A program made the translations under genes and the position numbers. This document shows positions 50,400-62,600 of a stretch of DNA of 64,000 nt, in pieces (the stretch's first letter is position 1; each line of letters starts with the position of its first letter). Under the pieces are notes generated by a model. That model had not been told where the DNA came from. It ran no database searches and worked only from the letters and a program-made list of their open reading frames with translations. The stretch lies in the NCBI GenBank assembly GCA_021442155.1, contig JAKCPB010000360.1, positions 62,001 to 126,000 of the forward strand, given 5' to 3'. This DNA is from Cymbidium sinense (Eukaryota > Streptophyta > Magnoliopsida > Asparagales > Orchidaceae).

Positions 50400-50830
50400 T
50401 GGACCCTTTAGAATGGACTCATCTTCTCAGGCATGCCAATTCCTTGGCGAGTTTGGCCAAATAATCTTCTACTATTCTCTCCTTAAGGGACCTTATAAAT
50501 GGTGACCTCGGGGATTTGAGCCAACAGCTTCACGGTGTACTCATGGTAATCATGAAGCTTAGGTTTTAGAACCTTTTAGGACCTAGAAATCTGGTTGATG
50601 ACCAACTGAGAATCCCTATAGATGTTGATGCTTTTGACACAAAGTGTAATAGCTAACTCTAGGCTGGAAATCAAAGCCTCATACTCAGCTTCATTGTTGG
50701 TGTGTGGATTAGAGAGATAGTATGATAATCTCATCACATCATGATCTGGAGTTAAAAGGATGATTCCTACCCCTATCTTTCCTGGAAGAGTAGATCATGG
50801 TTCTTCTCCTTTTTGAAAGGAAGCCGCACC
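50400..50830 (-). pseudogene. Archaeal-type RNase H (aRNH) relic of E3
   Basis: One frame reads G-V-G-I-I-L-L-T-P, then L-S-Y-Y-L-S-N, N-N-E-A-E-Y-E-A-L and D-S-Q-L-V-I-N-Q-I before a stop. This is the aRNH fold pattern, with acidic residues in the expected places. It lies between RNase H and integrase, which identifies the lineage as Tat. It is the best preserved of the three aRNH copies in the window. The downstream part (50400-50560) has stops. Confidence 0.75.
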
Positions 50831-50879
50831 ATCAAAATATATCTCCCAATGACGATTATCAACCTCCCCTAAGTTCATG

Positions 50880-52110
50880 ATTTGTTCATCGTGGAGATCA
50901 TCACTAAATGGATAATTAGTAGGAAGTGGGTGTGTTGCTAGGAAATCTGCTAGTGTTTATCCTTTCACTGCATGGAGGGGTACAAATGTAATATTGAACT
51001 ATAAGAAAATCATGGACCAACGTGCCAATTGTCTGGATAACATTAGCCATGTCATGAGATACTGTAGTGGATTTATTCTTGAAATCAAGTCCACCTTATG
51101 AGAAAGAGCATGTAGTGTCATAGCTTTTGGGATGCAAAGATTAAAGCCAGACAATATTTCTCAATAAGTCGGTAGTTTGCTTCAACAGGGATCAGATGAT
51201 GTCTGAGGTAGTAGAGAGTGTTCTCCTTCACTTCATCATTGGTTTAAGCAACAACATGCCAAAGGAGTCATCCAATGTAGTGAGGATAAGTGGCTGTGGG
51301 CTAGAAGTGGGTGAATTCACCAAATATTATTTGATATCATTAAAAGCATGCTGGTACATATCATCCCACTTGAACTTAGTGTCCTTTTTGATAAGTGCTG
51401 AAAATGGCTTGCATCTCCCCAATAGATTAGAGATAAAGCACGATAGATACACCAACCACCCTTGGAATGATCTGAGTTGGGTTAGACTTTTAGGGGGTGG
51501 CATGTCTAAGATAGCTTTGATCTTTTTTTGGGTCTATCTCTATTCCACATTGTAGGGCAATAAACCCAAGGAACTTCCCTGAATCTACCCCGAATGCACA
51601 CTTCAAGAGATTCATTTTGAGATTGAATTGTCTTAACGCTCAAAACTACTCAAGTCAAAGAGATGGTCTTCTTTTTCTTTTGACTACTAGATCAACATAG
51701 CATTCAATTTGATGATGAATGAGTTCATTGAAGATCTGGTCATGGCCCAGGTATGTAGCACGAATTTTAAGGCTAAAGGCATGACCTTATACAATAGATT
51801 TGATCGGGTTCAAAAGTAGTTTCTTTCATCCTGGGGCCATCTTAATTTGGTTGTAGCATGACCCATCCATAAAGAAGAATATTGCATAAGATGAGGCGAT
51901 GTCCACCATTAATTCTAGTATAAGAAGTGAAAATTCATCCTTAAAACATGCCTTATTTAAGTCCCTGAAATTGACGTATATGCGAATTTGGCCATTCTTC
52001 TTCTTAACTGGGAAAAAACTGGCTAACCAGATAGAGTATTTTTTTTTCATTGATAAAGCCAACATCGATCGCTTTGACTTAAATGACCATTATTTGATTT
52101 CTAATAGCAT
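50880..52110 (-). pseudogene. RNase H and reverse transcriptase relic of E3
   Basis: RT begins near 52110. The frame 51826-52065 contains P-V-K-K-K-N-G, V-N-F-R-D-L-N-K-A-C and Y-N-Q-I-K-M. The catalytic box near 51685-51700 reads Y-V-D-L: one of the two aspartates has been lost by a three-base deletion compared with 21698-21709. RNase H text (L-Y-Y-L, E-A-N-Y, I-E-K-Y-C-L-A-L) is at 51130-51230. Overall order is as in E1 and E2. The enzyme is dead both by frame breaks and at the active site. Confidence 0.8.
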
Positions 52111-53290
52111 GCATCTAGGAGCTTGCTTGATAGGGTTAGCGGGTCATTGCTAGTTTGTGGACCGCTACGGAGATAATCGGCATCTCTTTCATGCTCCATG
52201 CAAAGTTATCCTTAAACTCAATAGCCTAACTAAGTCATTATTTTCTTCTTCATTTAAGAGAAGATGTATGGGGGATTCTTCTCGGTTGATTTCTTTGAGC
52301 TTAGTTGAATAAATTTCTCTTCAAATTTTGGAGGTGCATCTTTGATTTGAAGATCATTTGTTTCTAAACACACCTCCTCATAGAGTTAGTGGTTTAAGAA
52401 GATCCTATCGACTCTATGACAACAAAGTAACCATCATCGACCGACCACCAAATAATCCTAATCCGGTCTTGATTCATCCCTACCTTTGTTCATAGCTTCT
52501 TGAAATACTCGACCTATGCTGACCATGTATAAGGAATCAAACTTTCTTTAAGATTATGAACACAAGGTAAGTACCAATCAAAAGGTAATTTCTTTAAATC
52601 TTTATATGAATTATCCTCAAGTTATGCATCAGCTTTTGGACTTAAGGATGATGATCCAAATAAGAAAATCTTTGATTTGACATCCATGGAAGATCTAGGA
52701 GCTTCCTTAACTACTAAACCGTTAAGTTTTTGAGAAGAAAGTAAGGTTAGAGCTAAAGTTCCCAACAGCTGCCTAATAGTTTTACATAATCTTGATTCGA
52801 ATACATTCATGCTTTGCATGGAGGTCTGGTCTTCATCACTATCTAGCTCGAGTGCCACCTCCAATGAAACTTGCTGAGAGGGGTTGGTTGATATACTAAT
52901 CACATGAGACTCAACCTCTGAGCTAGATTCCAAGTCTATGTGAATAGTAGGAGTACTCCTGTGAACTGGAACATGGCCCTTATTGGATGACCTCCAATTA
53001 GGGGATCTTCCACCTCTAGAAGTACCTCTGTATCTGCCTCTACCTCTACCTAGTGGAGGTCAAGTCATCTTACCCATATGTTCGTATGGTGGAATGTAAC
53101 TTGCAGATTTACCTCTTCCTCGATGTCCCTTTCTCGTGCACTTGTATTTTCTTTCTTCTTTTCTTCTTTCTTTTTTTTTCTTTTTATTTTTCTTTTGTAT
53201 TTGAATCTTGACCAAGTTTGTGATAAAAGTGTTTCAATTTTGAGGAAGATAATAGGTTGCATCTTCATATATCTCAACCTCTCTAACTAA
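52111..53290 (-). pseudogene. Pol linker of E3 with basic tract
   Basis: Equivalent to 22108-23300 in E1. It is broken by several stops. The frame 52622-52933 (103 codons) is acidic and serine-rich (residues 2-36), unlike the basic part that follows upstream. At 53140-53210 the plus strand is T/C-rich and gives K-R-K-I-K-R-K-K-K-K on minus, shorter and less pure than in E1. No enzymatic motif is visible. Confidence 0.6.
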
Positions 53291-53920
53291 AAATAGCTTT
53301 TCATCTCCTTTGACACATTATTCAATTTCATCTCTTCAAAACTTGATGCACTGTTGAAGGAAGGATGGAATCATCTTGTTCTGGTGTATCTAAGGCCTAC
53401 TAAGCAAAGAAGTGAATGATGTATTCGAATCAATTATATAAAACTTGGCTTGTATTCTCACCTATTTTCCAAAGATAAAACACTATGGAGCCTAAAGCCC
53501 TCTCACCTTTCATTGAATCCTCTCAACATCATCCGATCTTCAGTGAGAGATGTCAATCTTAAAATAGGCAAGGGTCTTTAGACTCATAATGTTAACATAT
53601 GCACCTAGATCAACTAAAACCATAGAAAGTCTGAATTTTTCCATAGTAACTATGATATAGAGGGGACAGTTATGCTCCATGTCCCCAAAAGAATATCTTC
53701 ATCGGTGAATGTGACTCCTTGGGCTTCTCTTGAATAATGTACCTCCTCTAACACACAAAGCTAAGCATATCTCTGGATCAAGAATAGCCTTGATTAATGA
53801 TTCCCTCATCTCTTTGGATAAGACAAGGGCATCATATATGCTTAGTTTAGCTGGCAACTTTCTTAGGTGAGCGAGGACATTGTAGTCAACTTTGGGCTGA
53901 TCCTCCACAAGCATATTCAT
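53291..53920 (-). pseudogene. Aspartic protease relic of E3
   Basis: The frame 53699-53920 carries the lead-in Y-N-V-L-A-H-L-R-K-L and L-S-I-Y-D-A-L, then shifts frame. The active-site region near 53585-53625 reads V-L-V-D-L-G-A, keeping a D-x-G pattern where E1 has lost the glycine. The C-terminal part (about 53300-53460) is fragmentary. Broken by at least one frameshift. Confidence 0.7.
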
Positions 53921-56080
53921 AGGTGGAACATCCTATGGACATGCTTCTTTCTCGTTAGTACCAATGACTTATTTTCCCTTATCTTGAGGTGTTGCCCTAG
54001 GAGGTAGAACCTTGTCACTGTAGAGGTTAACTTCAGTGACCTCTTATGGTGGTTTAGTGGAAGATTATACATGCTCATCAAGCTCACCTACAGCTTCTCC
54101 AAAGGACCCTCAAAATCAGATGATTCCCAGTCTATCTCAAGAGGTGAACTTGTAGTATTCAGAGAAGAAAAATCTATCTCTGAATTAGAAAGAGGATGAT
54201 CAGAGTAATTATAATTATTTAGACTTGAAGAGTTTTCTAAAAGAGTAGAGTTGGACAACCCATCAGAAGTCACATAGATGTAATTCAAACTAGCTTTATT
54301 CCTCAATTTCTTAGATTTAGATGGAGGTACATAGTAGAAATCAAGAAAAGTGGGGTGAGGGTTTTGATTCCCTCATCCATTGATACAAGATGCCTACTAG
54401 AAGAAGGCTAAAAGTATGAAAGTAGTAGGCAATGGTGGAATGAATGTTGACTCGGGTGTTGCTACTTAGCTATCCCAAGTATGGGCCACACTACTGAGCT
54501 CCCACCAAGTTGTCTTTGGCAACTTGCAAACCTTCCTTGATGTTGAGGTTCAAGGCCTCGTGCACAAAGAAAGTTTTTTTTTAATAACAATTTTTTAGAG
54601 GTCAAGATAGAGATATCCCAACCTTTCTTTTATTTTGAGAGGATCATGTATCCCCAAGGATTACCCTAATAACTAGATGGTTGTTCCAATATTATATTGG
54701 GATAACTATGGCCGACTTGTAGCTATGCTCACCACCTTAAATGTAAAGCAATCCTCCAAAACATGGCCTAACATGTGTGGTAGGGAAAAGTTGGGATCAT
54801 TACTCACTTTCCCTTCTAGGCTACCTAAAATCAGTTTCTTTAAGAGGTTCTTAAAGATTTTCCTGACTACCTCCCTCTTAAATGAATAAGGTTCATTTAT
54901 TTTATCCAAAAGAGTAGTGGATGATAACCACCTGTATGTATGTACCAGCCGAGAGTATGGGAGGAGGGAGCTAAAAGGCCATGGAGGCTGGTATGGCGGC
55001 CATAGATGGTGGTAAGGAGGGAAATTATGGAGCTCGAGGTCTCTCATGTTGATCCCTGACCAGTTGCTTCCCCTTGTCCAATGCTGTTACTACCTCTAGC
55101 TTCTTTTCATAGGCTTTCAACGGCTTTGGATTTGATGACTGATCTTGAAAAGGCAACTATTTGACATCTCCTTATAGGCTAGCTACCTTATTGATTAGCT
55201 TCTCAAATGTCTTGATGGTGAAACCTTTAAGCATGAAGGAAACTGGGCCATGAATATTCTTTAATAAAATTTCAATAGCATGATATTCTGATAGTTGTGG
55301 TTCGCATTTCATTCTTTAATTATGCCACCTAAGAATATAATCAATGAGGGACTCACTAAGGTGTTGTTGAGCCACAACGAGATCACCCACAATTACTCTT
55401 TACAGAGCTCCAACAAACCTCTAAACAAAGAGTTGCTCCAACTCAACAAAAGTCTTCACTAAATCATTGGAGAGTTCAACGTACCAATCAAAGGCTATGC
55501 TCACTAAGCTGTTGACAAAGAGATGGAACAATAGTGCATCCCTGCCACCAATCAAAGGCTATGTACTGATGAGGGTTCCTGCTGCCATCAAAACTCTTGA
55601 AAGAAGGAGGCACAAAACTCTTAGAATATTGGATAGCATCAAATTCCTCTAGGCAGGGTCTACCATTTGGAATTGATGAACCACCTCGGGCTTGCACCAG
55701 CACTTCTTTCACCTATTGTTTATCCATGAGTTTGATATCCTTTTCTTATATGGAGGTACTATCCACTACCTTCCTATGCTATTATGCCCTACTCTGGAGG
55801 TGAACTGGTTGATCCAAGACATACAACTCAGTTGACCAATCTCCATAATGTTAGGATGTGCTGCTGGAACTTGATTCTGAAGTGCTAGAACTACCGCTAG
55901 CAAATCTTCAAGCCTCTTTCCCATCCTATCAATCATCTCATTCTTTTGTTTGAGTTGTTGAAGGAGGTGTTGGGTCGAATAGTATCATCTGTCACCGCAA
56001 CACCTTCCAAACTCGATGATCTCAAGAGGGAACCTGGTATCAACCATATGCACCTGAGTCTTCCAACAAATCATCTTCAT
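53921..56080 (-). pseudogene. Gag relic of E3
   Basis: The frame 54706-55047 contains Y-S-F-K-R-E-x-V-R-K-I-F-K-N-L-L-K, also in E1, and a degraded zinc knuckle in which the first cysteine is now serine while the last (E-D-C-F-T-F-K) is kept. The E1 copy shows the reverse loss. Further upstream the frame 55488-55712 reads F-V-P-P-S-F-K-S-F-D-G-S-R-N-P-x-Q-Y-I, a conserved Gag segment of this lineage. A serine- and asparagine-rich frame (54088-54306) lies toward protease. The start codon of Gag cannot be fixed. Confidence 0.7.
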
Positions 56081-57557
56081 TGGGATCAAAGCTAACCTTC
56101 TCTTCCTCGAGGTCAATTACATACCTAGATTTCTTCTTCTCAATGAGATACTACGCTACGATATCATCTAAGGAGGTCAACTGCGTGCATAAATGATCTG
56201 GCCGAGGTGAGATCATGTTCATGAATAGAGATACATCTACCTCCCCACTACGAATAATGATCTTGAGGAGCTAGCTCACTGGAGGATACATGCTCATGGC
56301 CAAGCCAAAGTGCTCCTGAGGATCTATCACCATGGGGATAATGGAACTGCCTCCTTCTCCCTCTGATGCTACTATATCTATGATCTATTGAGGTGGTGAT
56401 GGTGATGGTGATGGCATGACTATAATGCTACAAGGTCACCACTTCTTCTTCACTACAACTAAGTAAGGAGATCAAGCATGAGAGCTTGGCCTTAAATCAA
56501 TCAACGAGATAGATGAAATGGGATCCCTTGGCCAAAGCCGGATCACTAGTGGGGCTTTCTTTTCCCCCAATGCTACCTTCATGGCTTTAGATGAAACTAT
56601 AGAAGATGGAACTATGATGGAGGCGGAGTAAAGTGATGTGATGGAGAGACACCGACTCTCAAGGGCTCTTCCCATGATGGGTATCAAATATGAATACTAT
56701 GGTGACCAACGCAGTAGCACCGATTAGAGAAATCTATGAGGTCAAAGTGGTCGACTACTCTGTACCTTCGCCTAGTAACATGAATCACATGGGCCTCTGC
56801 CCCTTTATGGATATGCTCGCCCACACTATGAGGAATAATCGATCATAAGACAAACTGGGCACCTGATTCTAACCGTCCGTAAACCCCACCAACCTGGCGT
56901 AGAACTATCCTGAGGTCGGCATATGACCTCCTCCTATCTTTGGTAGGTGCCTCATAATGAACTGCTAGTGGAGGTGACACTGTAATCCACCTAACGTTTT
57001 CCTCTCTATCAAAATCGAAAAGAGGATGGAACTTGTTTGAAAAGGGAGAAACTATCGGGTGACCTCTACTACGCAGGAGACAATGTCTCCATCTCCTTGG
57101 CACATGATGCCACTTGATCTTGACTCTTATTATAGTGTGAGTTCAGGTGGAGCAAGACGGAACTAGACCATATCTCAAAGGTGGGAGACTATCCCAAGCT
57201 AGCCTTCCCCTTGAGGAAGCCAATGAGTGGGTACTGCATCGGGGCAAAGGATGGAACAACTAAACATAGGGCACTAAATCGGACTATCAAGGGAACTTCC
57301 ACCGCCTTCCTCTTAAATGAGGGAAATTCAGAATCTAAAGGCATCTCAACATGGATGACTTGCTTCTACCCAGTCACCACATTTCTACTAGTAGTTGTGA
57401 GGGTTTCCCCTTCACAAGTGATCCTGGCCCCCTCGAATCCTCGGCCAAAGTGTATCAGATAAGCAAAATCAGTCTGGAGGAGGCTGGCCCATTCCAACAC
57501 CAAATCCATCCCAAAGGAGAAAGTGAACACATACTTTTTGGCATCCATTTGAATCAA
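56081..57557 (-). pseudogene. ORF1-like coding region upstream of gag in E3
   Basis: This part has coding-like base composition, unlike the AT-rich leader beside it, and several minus frames: 57366-57557 (starting M-I-Q-M-D-A-K-K-Y-V), 56843-57103 (86 codons, with E-A-P-T-K-D-R-R-R-S-Y-A-D-L-R) and 56472-56687. It lies 5' of the recognisable Gag, where Ogre-type elements carry an extra ORF1 of unknown function. I recognise no domain. It could instead be the N-terminal part of Gag. E1 and E2 lack the region, so no internal comparison is possible. The plus frames at 57181-57566 overlap it and are probably shadows. Confidence 0.5.
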
Positions 57558-57674
57558 CTTGAATAAAAAGACAAACCGAAATAAGTTCTACAATTTTTAA
57601 AAACAAACTTAAATCAAATTTTTTTGCCTTGATATTCTACTGACTTTTTAAATTTGCTTTATAATTTGAACCCC

Positions 57675-59231
57675 CACTCAACAATTTGAATATGTTAAGT
57701 GGAGCTCATTGAATTTAGGAGAGAGATTTTGAATGAATTAGAGAAAATATTTCTAGTTTAGAATCCACATTCAACAAATTTGTGTATGTTAAAAATGGGT
57801 TCAAATATTTTAAAGAGATTTTTTTATGCTTCTATTGGTTCATATTTTAATTGGATTTTTATGTTTGGAGACCCTTTATTTAACAAATTTTAGCATGTTA
57901 AATAGAGGGTCAATTTATTTTGTTTGAGATTACTCATTTAGCAAATTTGGGTACGCTAAATGAGTTGTTTGAAAATAATTTTTTTTTTTTTTTTTTGCCC
58001 ATGATGTGAATCATGTGTGAATTTAGAAATGGAATCTTTACGTAGCAAATTTATGTATGCTAAACAAAGCCCAAATCTACTTTTTATTTTGATTTTGACA
58101 ATGGGATCTTTACTTAGCAAATTTGTGTATAATAAAAATCCAAATGTGTTTTGAATATTATTTTAAATTTGAAAAGAGGATCTTTACTTAGCAAATTTGT
58201 GTATGCTAAATAAAAAATCCAAATGTATATGATTTTTATGTTTTTATTTTGAAAAGAGGATCTTTACTTGTCAAATTTGTTCATGCTAAATAAAAAATCC
58301 AAATGTGTTTGATTTTTTTTTTTTTGATTTTGTGTTATTTTTCAAAGGAGGGATTTCTATTTAACAACCATGGTGTGTTAAATGGAATTCAATTTATTTT
58401 TCTAATTTTTTTTAAAAAAAATGAAACTCTCATTTGACAAATTTGGGTTTGTTAAATGGAATTCAAATATATTTGGAGTCTCATGTTTTTTTTGAAGGAG
58501 ATTTCCATTTAACAAATTTGGGTATGTAAATGGAAGTCAATCATGTTTTATTTTTCAAAGATGAATTTTTTGTGTGTAATTATTGCTTTTTGAAAAGAAG
58601 GAATTCAACTTAACACATGTGGAATGTGAGTGGAATTTCATGGTGTGATTTTGTTTGAAGATGAAGCCTCCATCCAACAATTTGGATATATATTGAATGA
58701 AAAGGCTTACCTTCAAATTTGTAATTTTTGAAAAGGAAGAAACTCCAACTTCAACATATGTGAGATATATTGAAATGGAGTTTCAATTTTATGACATGAC
58801 TTTATTTAGAAATGAAATCTTTATTTGATAAATTTGGGTAGATTGAATGAGGATGTTCATTTTCAAATATGTGCTTTTTGAAAGGTAATTGTGATTTTAT
58901 TTGGAAATGAAAGCTTCATTCAATAAATTTGGGTATATTGAATGAGGATGTTCATTTTAAATTTGTGCTTTCTGAAAGATGATTTTGATTTTATTTGGAA
59001 ATACTTCATTCAATAAATTTGGGTATATTTAATGAGGGTGTTCATTTTAAATTTGTGCTTTTTGAAAGATGATTTTGATTTTATTTGGAAATAAAATCTT
59101 CATACTATAAATTTGAGCATATTGAATGAGGGTGTTCATTTTAAATTTGGGCTTTTTGATTGATGATTCTTAAATTTGATTTTTTTTTTTGAAAAGATCC
59201 TACATGTAACAATCTTGAAGAATGTTAGATG
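57675..59231. repeat. Tandem array of about 19 inverted-repeat (hairpin) units in the E3 leader
   Basis: Units of about 70-90 bases each hold an inverted repeat around a loop resembling AATTTGGGTA. Clear stems: ACTCATTTAGC/GCTAAATGAGT (57932-57965, 11 perfect pairs); TCATTCAATA/TATTGAATGA (58916-58945, 10 perfect pairs); TTCCATTTAACA/TGTAAATGGAA (58503-58535, one bulge); CCCTTTATTTAACA/TGTTAAATAGAGGG (57872-57909, one mismatch). Others lie at 57675, 57768, 58036, 58107, 58178, 58258, 58356, 58431, 58599, 58666, 58739, 58821, 59006, 59100 and 59203. Arms differ between units but often stay complementary. It lies between the 5' LTR and the ORF1-like region. No coding frame is credible. Confidence 0.8.
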
Positions 59232-59624
59232 AGGCTGAGTTATAAAAATTTTTGTGCAAGTATTTTATTATGTGAACTTTTTAGGAAGTGCTTTTAAAAA
59301 GTGATATTTCTATAAAGGATTTATTTTTTCTTATGTGTAGAATGAACCTTACCTTACCATAGAAATGGTGAGGAAGTTCAACAAAGTTTTTACTAATATC
59401 ATTTTATTAAATTTTATTTTTACCTATTGGCGGACCCAATAGGGATTTTAAGACCTACATGGAGTGAGGTCCTAAAACCTAAAGAATGTTAATTAGCTTA
59501 GCTTAAGAATGAAATGAGCTAAGTGCTAATGGAAAAGATGGATAGTTTCAAATTCAATATCGATACTTGGAGACAATGATCATTCACCAAAGACGGAGAG
59601 AGGAACCTCATAAGTTGACAAATC
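59232..59624 (-). other. Remaining 5' leader of E3 next to the LTR
   Basis: AT-rich sequence without a gene. At 59566-59596 it carries text related to the LTR in inverted orientation (compare 60027-60050), and at 59438-59480 a small inverted repeat (TTTTAAGACCT..AGGTCCTAAAA). The primer-binding site should lie immediately below 59625 on minus. The sequence there (GATTTGTCAACTTATG in sense) matches no tRNA 3' end I recognise. Confidence 0.5.
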
Positions 59625-62600
59625 TGGTGTTTATTTTTGAGAGGATGATGTGATTTACTCCAGATCTGTGTCAAAATGTGACATTTAGGAATGATTGTGG
59701 TAAAAATTTTTATCTTTCATCTATCTTTGAAAGATAAATGAAAATAAAAATATACCACTTATTGGGACACCACGTAGATCGATATTCTTAAGGTGATGAG
59801 TATTGAGAAAAGGTGTACATATCTTGAAAGATAGAAATCACCTACAATGGACCTAATCACCTAATAAAGACTCCTAAGGACTATGGGTCTTGGATGTACC
59901 GAGATTCTTCCCTACTTTACATGAAAAGTAAAGTAGGGTTTATTTTAAAAGTTCTAAGTTTCATGGAGGCAAGCCCCATAGTTAATTACATCAAGAATGA
60001 GATTCCTTAGGAATACTCTTGATTAAGGTAAATGATCATTATCTCCAAAGATTTCAAAGATAAGACTATCAATCAATTAGTTTATTTTTGGAAGACCAAG
60101 TGGGATTGATCAAAAGAAGGGAGTTATTATCAAAAGTAAAGGGAGATAAGAAGAAGATACTCACAATGCTAGGAAGCCTACGAGCATCCCAAACTATCTT
60201 ATGGTTGGGCTTTATATTTTTGAAATTGAAGTGATTTATTTGTTTGAGTTAAGAAATCTAGGGCTTATAATTCCATAACACAAGATCATTAAAATGCCTA
60301 AGAGATGAGGATTTATGCTCAGGGGAGAAGCAACCTGGATCCTAAATCTAGGGAGCTTTTGGCCAAGGCACTACCTAAATCTAAGGAGAAATGGGTATAT
60401 GGTTTACCTCCACAAGAGAGGATAAATCACTTGACTGTTGGACTTACAACTGCCTGGGGGTGGCCGCTAACTAACTCCTCCTACAATTTTAAATAAATGT
60501 AGGCAAATTGTATGCTTTTGCAAGATAGCTAAGATATTATTTATTTATTTATTAAGAGACTAAATCCTTAAACACACTCCCTAAGAGACTAGATCATGTA
60601 GGGCACGATTTAATGACTTAAATCTAATGCAAATTTTATTATATTTTATTTTTATTTTTGGATAATTTATTTAGCACGGGCTATGGGATTCATATGCATA
60701 ATGCATGAGAAATTGATTATGAGTCAAAATCAGCAAGAAAGGAGGTGTGTTTCCACCATGGCTCTCAAAGGTCAAGCCAAGTTCTTCAGCACAAGTGGAA
60801 GCTCTCTATAACAAGAGTGAAATAATATATTTTGTATGCATGATGTGAAAACATACAACATCCAGCTAAGGGGTTGCTAAATCTTTTATCTTGTTTTATG
60901 TCCTAGGCTTTAGGTGAGGTTATGAGTTATTTATTTATTTTTTAAGTTTTGAGTTGATTAATTGGATAGATAATTTATTTTTTTCTAAGAGTCTAATAGC
61001 ATCCAGGCCATTCATCAAAGCAAGGAAGAAACTAGAAAACATCTTAATGCACAAGCTAAACAAACATCAAATTTATAAAGCTAGCAAAATAATAAAAGGC
61101 ATGTATTGGGCTCCACGCACAAACCCAAAAAAAAAAATTGGGTAGTCGAAGCCTTATATAACCCATTACAAATGAATTAATTATAATCAAAGGAATTCAT
61201 GTTATGGGGGTCTTCATTCTTCATTTCTTTATTTCTTTCTTCTTTCTTCTTTCATCTTCTGGTTAGTTTGGATGTAGCTTGTTGGATTTCACAAGGTGCA
61301 TAAGATAAGATCTTATGAACAATGTTCATCCTTATCCCCCATAACATTCATTCCAAATATTAATTACAAAATTACATGAAAATGGAAAAAGTAAATATAA
61401 CTAAAACCTGGAAAATAGAGATTAGCTAAATAAACCACATAATCCCAAGCATGTATATGAATAAATTGGACTTAGCACCCACACATGGGTAACCAAGTCA
61501 CCTGCCTAATTTGGATTATGCTTAGGGTATAAACGCACGACAAAGTATTTATATTTTTATTACAACGCCTCTTAAGCTCAATCCCTTGCATAAGATAATG
61601 ATTAGACTAAGATCATCCTACCATTCAATCTTCGCATATACATCATAACATTCAGACTAAAACATTACATCATAAAATAAAATCAGGCATCAAACCATGC
61701 ACCACCCTAACATAGGACTAGAAATTGTGACTTAGCCTAATGTGTGTGTCATTTTAAGGCTTGTGTGATATGTTTAGCTAGGCTTTAAGATTGAAATTTT
61801 CTAAGTGTGGATTCAACTTAGAGGGTGGTTTCATTTAAGTGATTTAGTTGATTTGTTAATTTTATTTTATGATTTGATTTGGTTTGGATGAACCTACACT
61901 TAATTACTAAGTTGTAAAGAGAGGAAAAGAGAAGGGAACTTCTCTTTCCTCCCCACCTTAAGTAATTTCTAAGGTATTTTCATTAGTGAGTTTTGTTTAG
62001 TGAATATTTGATTATGTGTTTTAATTAGTCTTGAGTTTATATTTACTCAAAACCAACCTATTCAAACAAGAAAAGCATTTTAGGATTAATTAAAGTGAAT
62101 ACTATTACAAAACACACAACACTTTATTCCTTTCCAACATGTGTAACATGCATATGGATGAATCCTATGCATATCAATACAATCAAGTGAAAATGTTAGC
62201 ACACCTTGATGATGAATGTTAAGGGAGGTTGCTTAAGAAAATTTGGATGCTTCATGATGCATAATTTTGTATAAAAGAGGGGGATTCTTTATCCATTAAT
62301 CAAATGCACATTTACATATATGACATATAAGAAAATGGTGCCATTATTTTCTACACGGGGGTATAAGGTACAAGACCTTTGGGGTTACTTAAAGCCTCGC
62401 AACTCGGAGATGTCCAAACTAATATACCACTTTTCTTAAATACATGTGCATGTACAAAAGCGAATGAATGGATGAAGAATCACGTAAAAGATTTATGTTT
62501 TTTTGTCTGATTCATTGGTTATTTAATTTATATGTGCAATATGAAGATCCTTCTTAATTCATACATGGGAATGCATAGGAATAAATTTAACCAAGTGTTA

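Noticed and set aside
57181..57566. Two plus-strand frames (93 and 71 codons) upstream of gag
   Set aside because: They overlap minus frames that continue the element's sense direction, so they are more likely shadows, though no protein match decides the matter.
57675..59231. Regular repeats with palindromes, superficially like a CRISPR array
   Set aside because: Repeat units are diverged, there are no unique spacers of fixed length, no cas genes are present, and the context is a plant retrotransposon leader.
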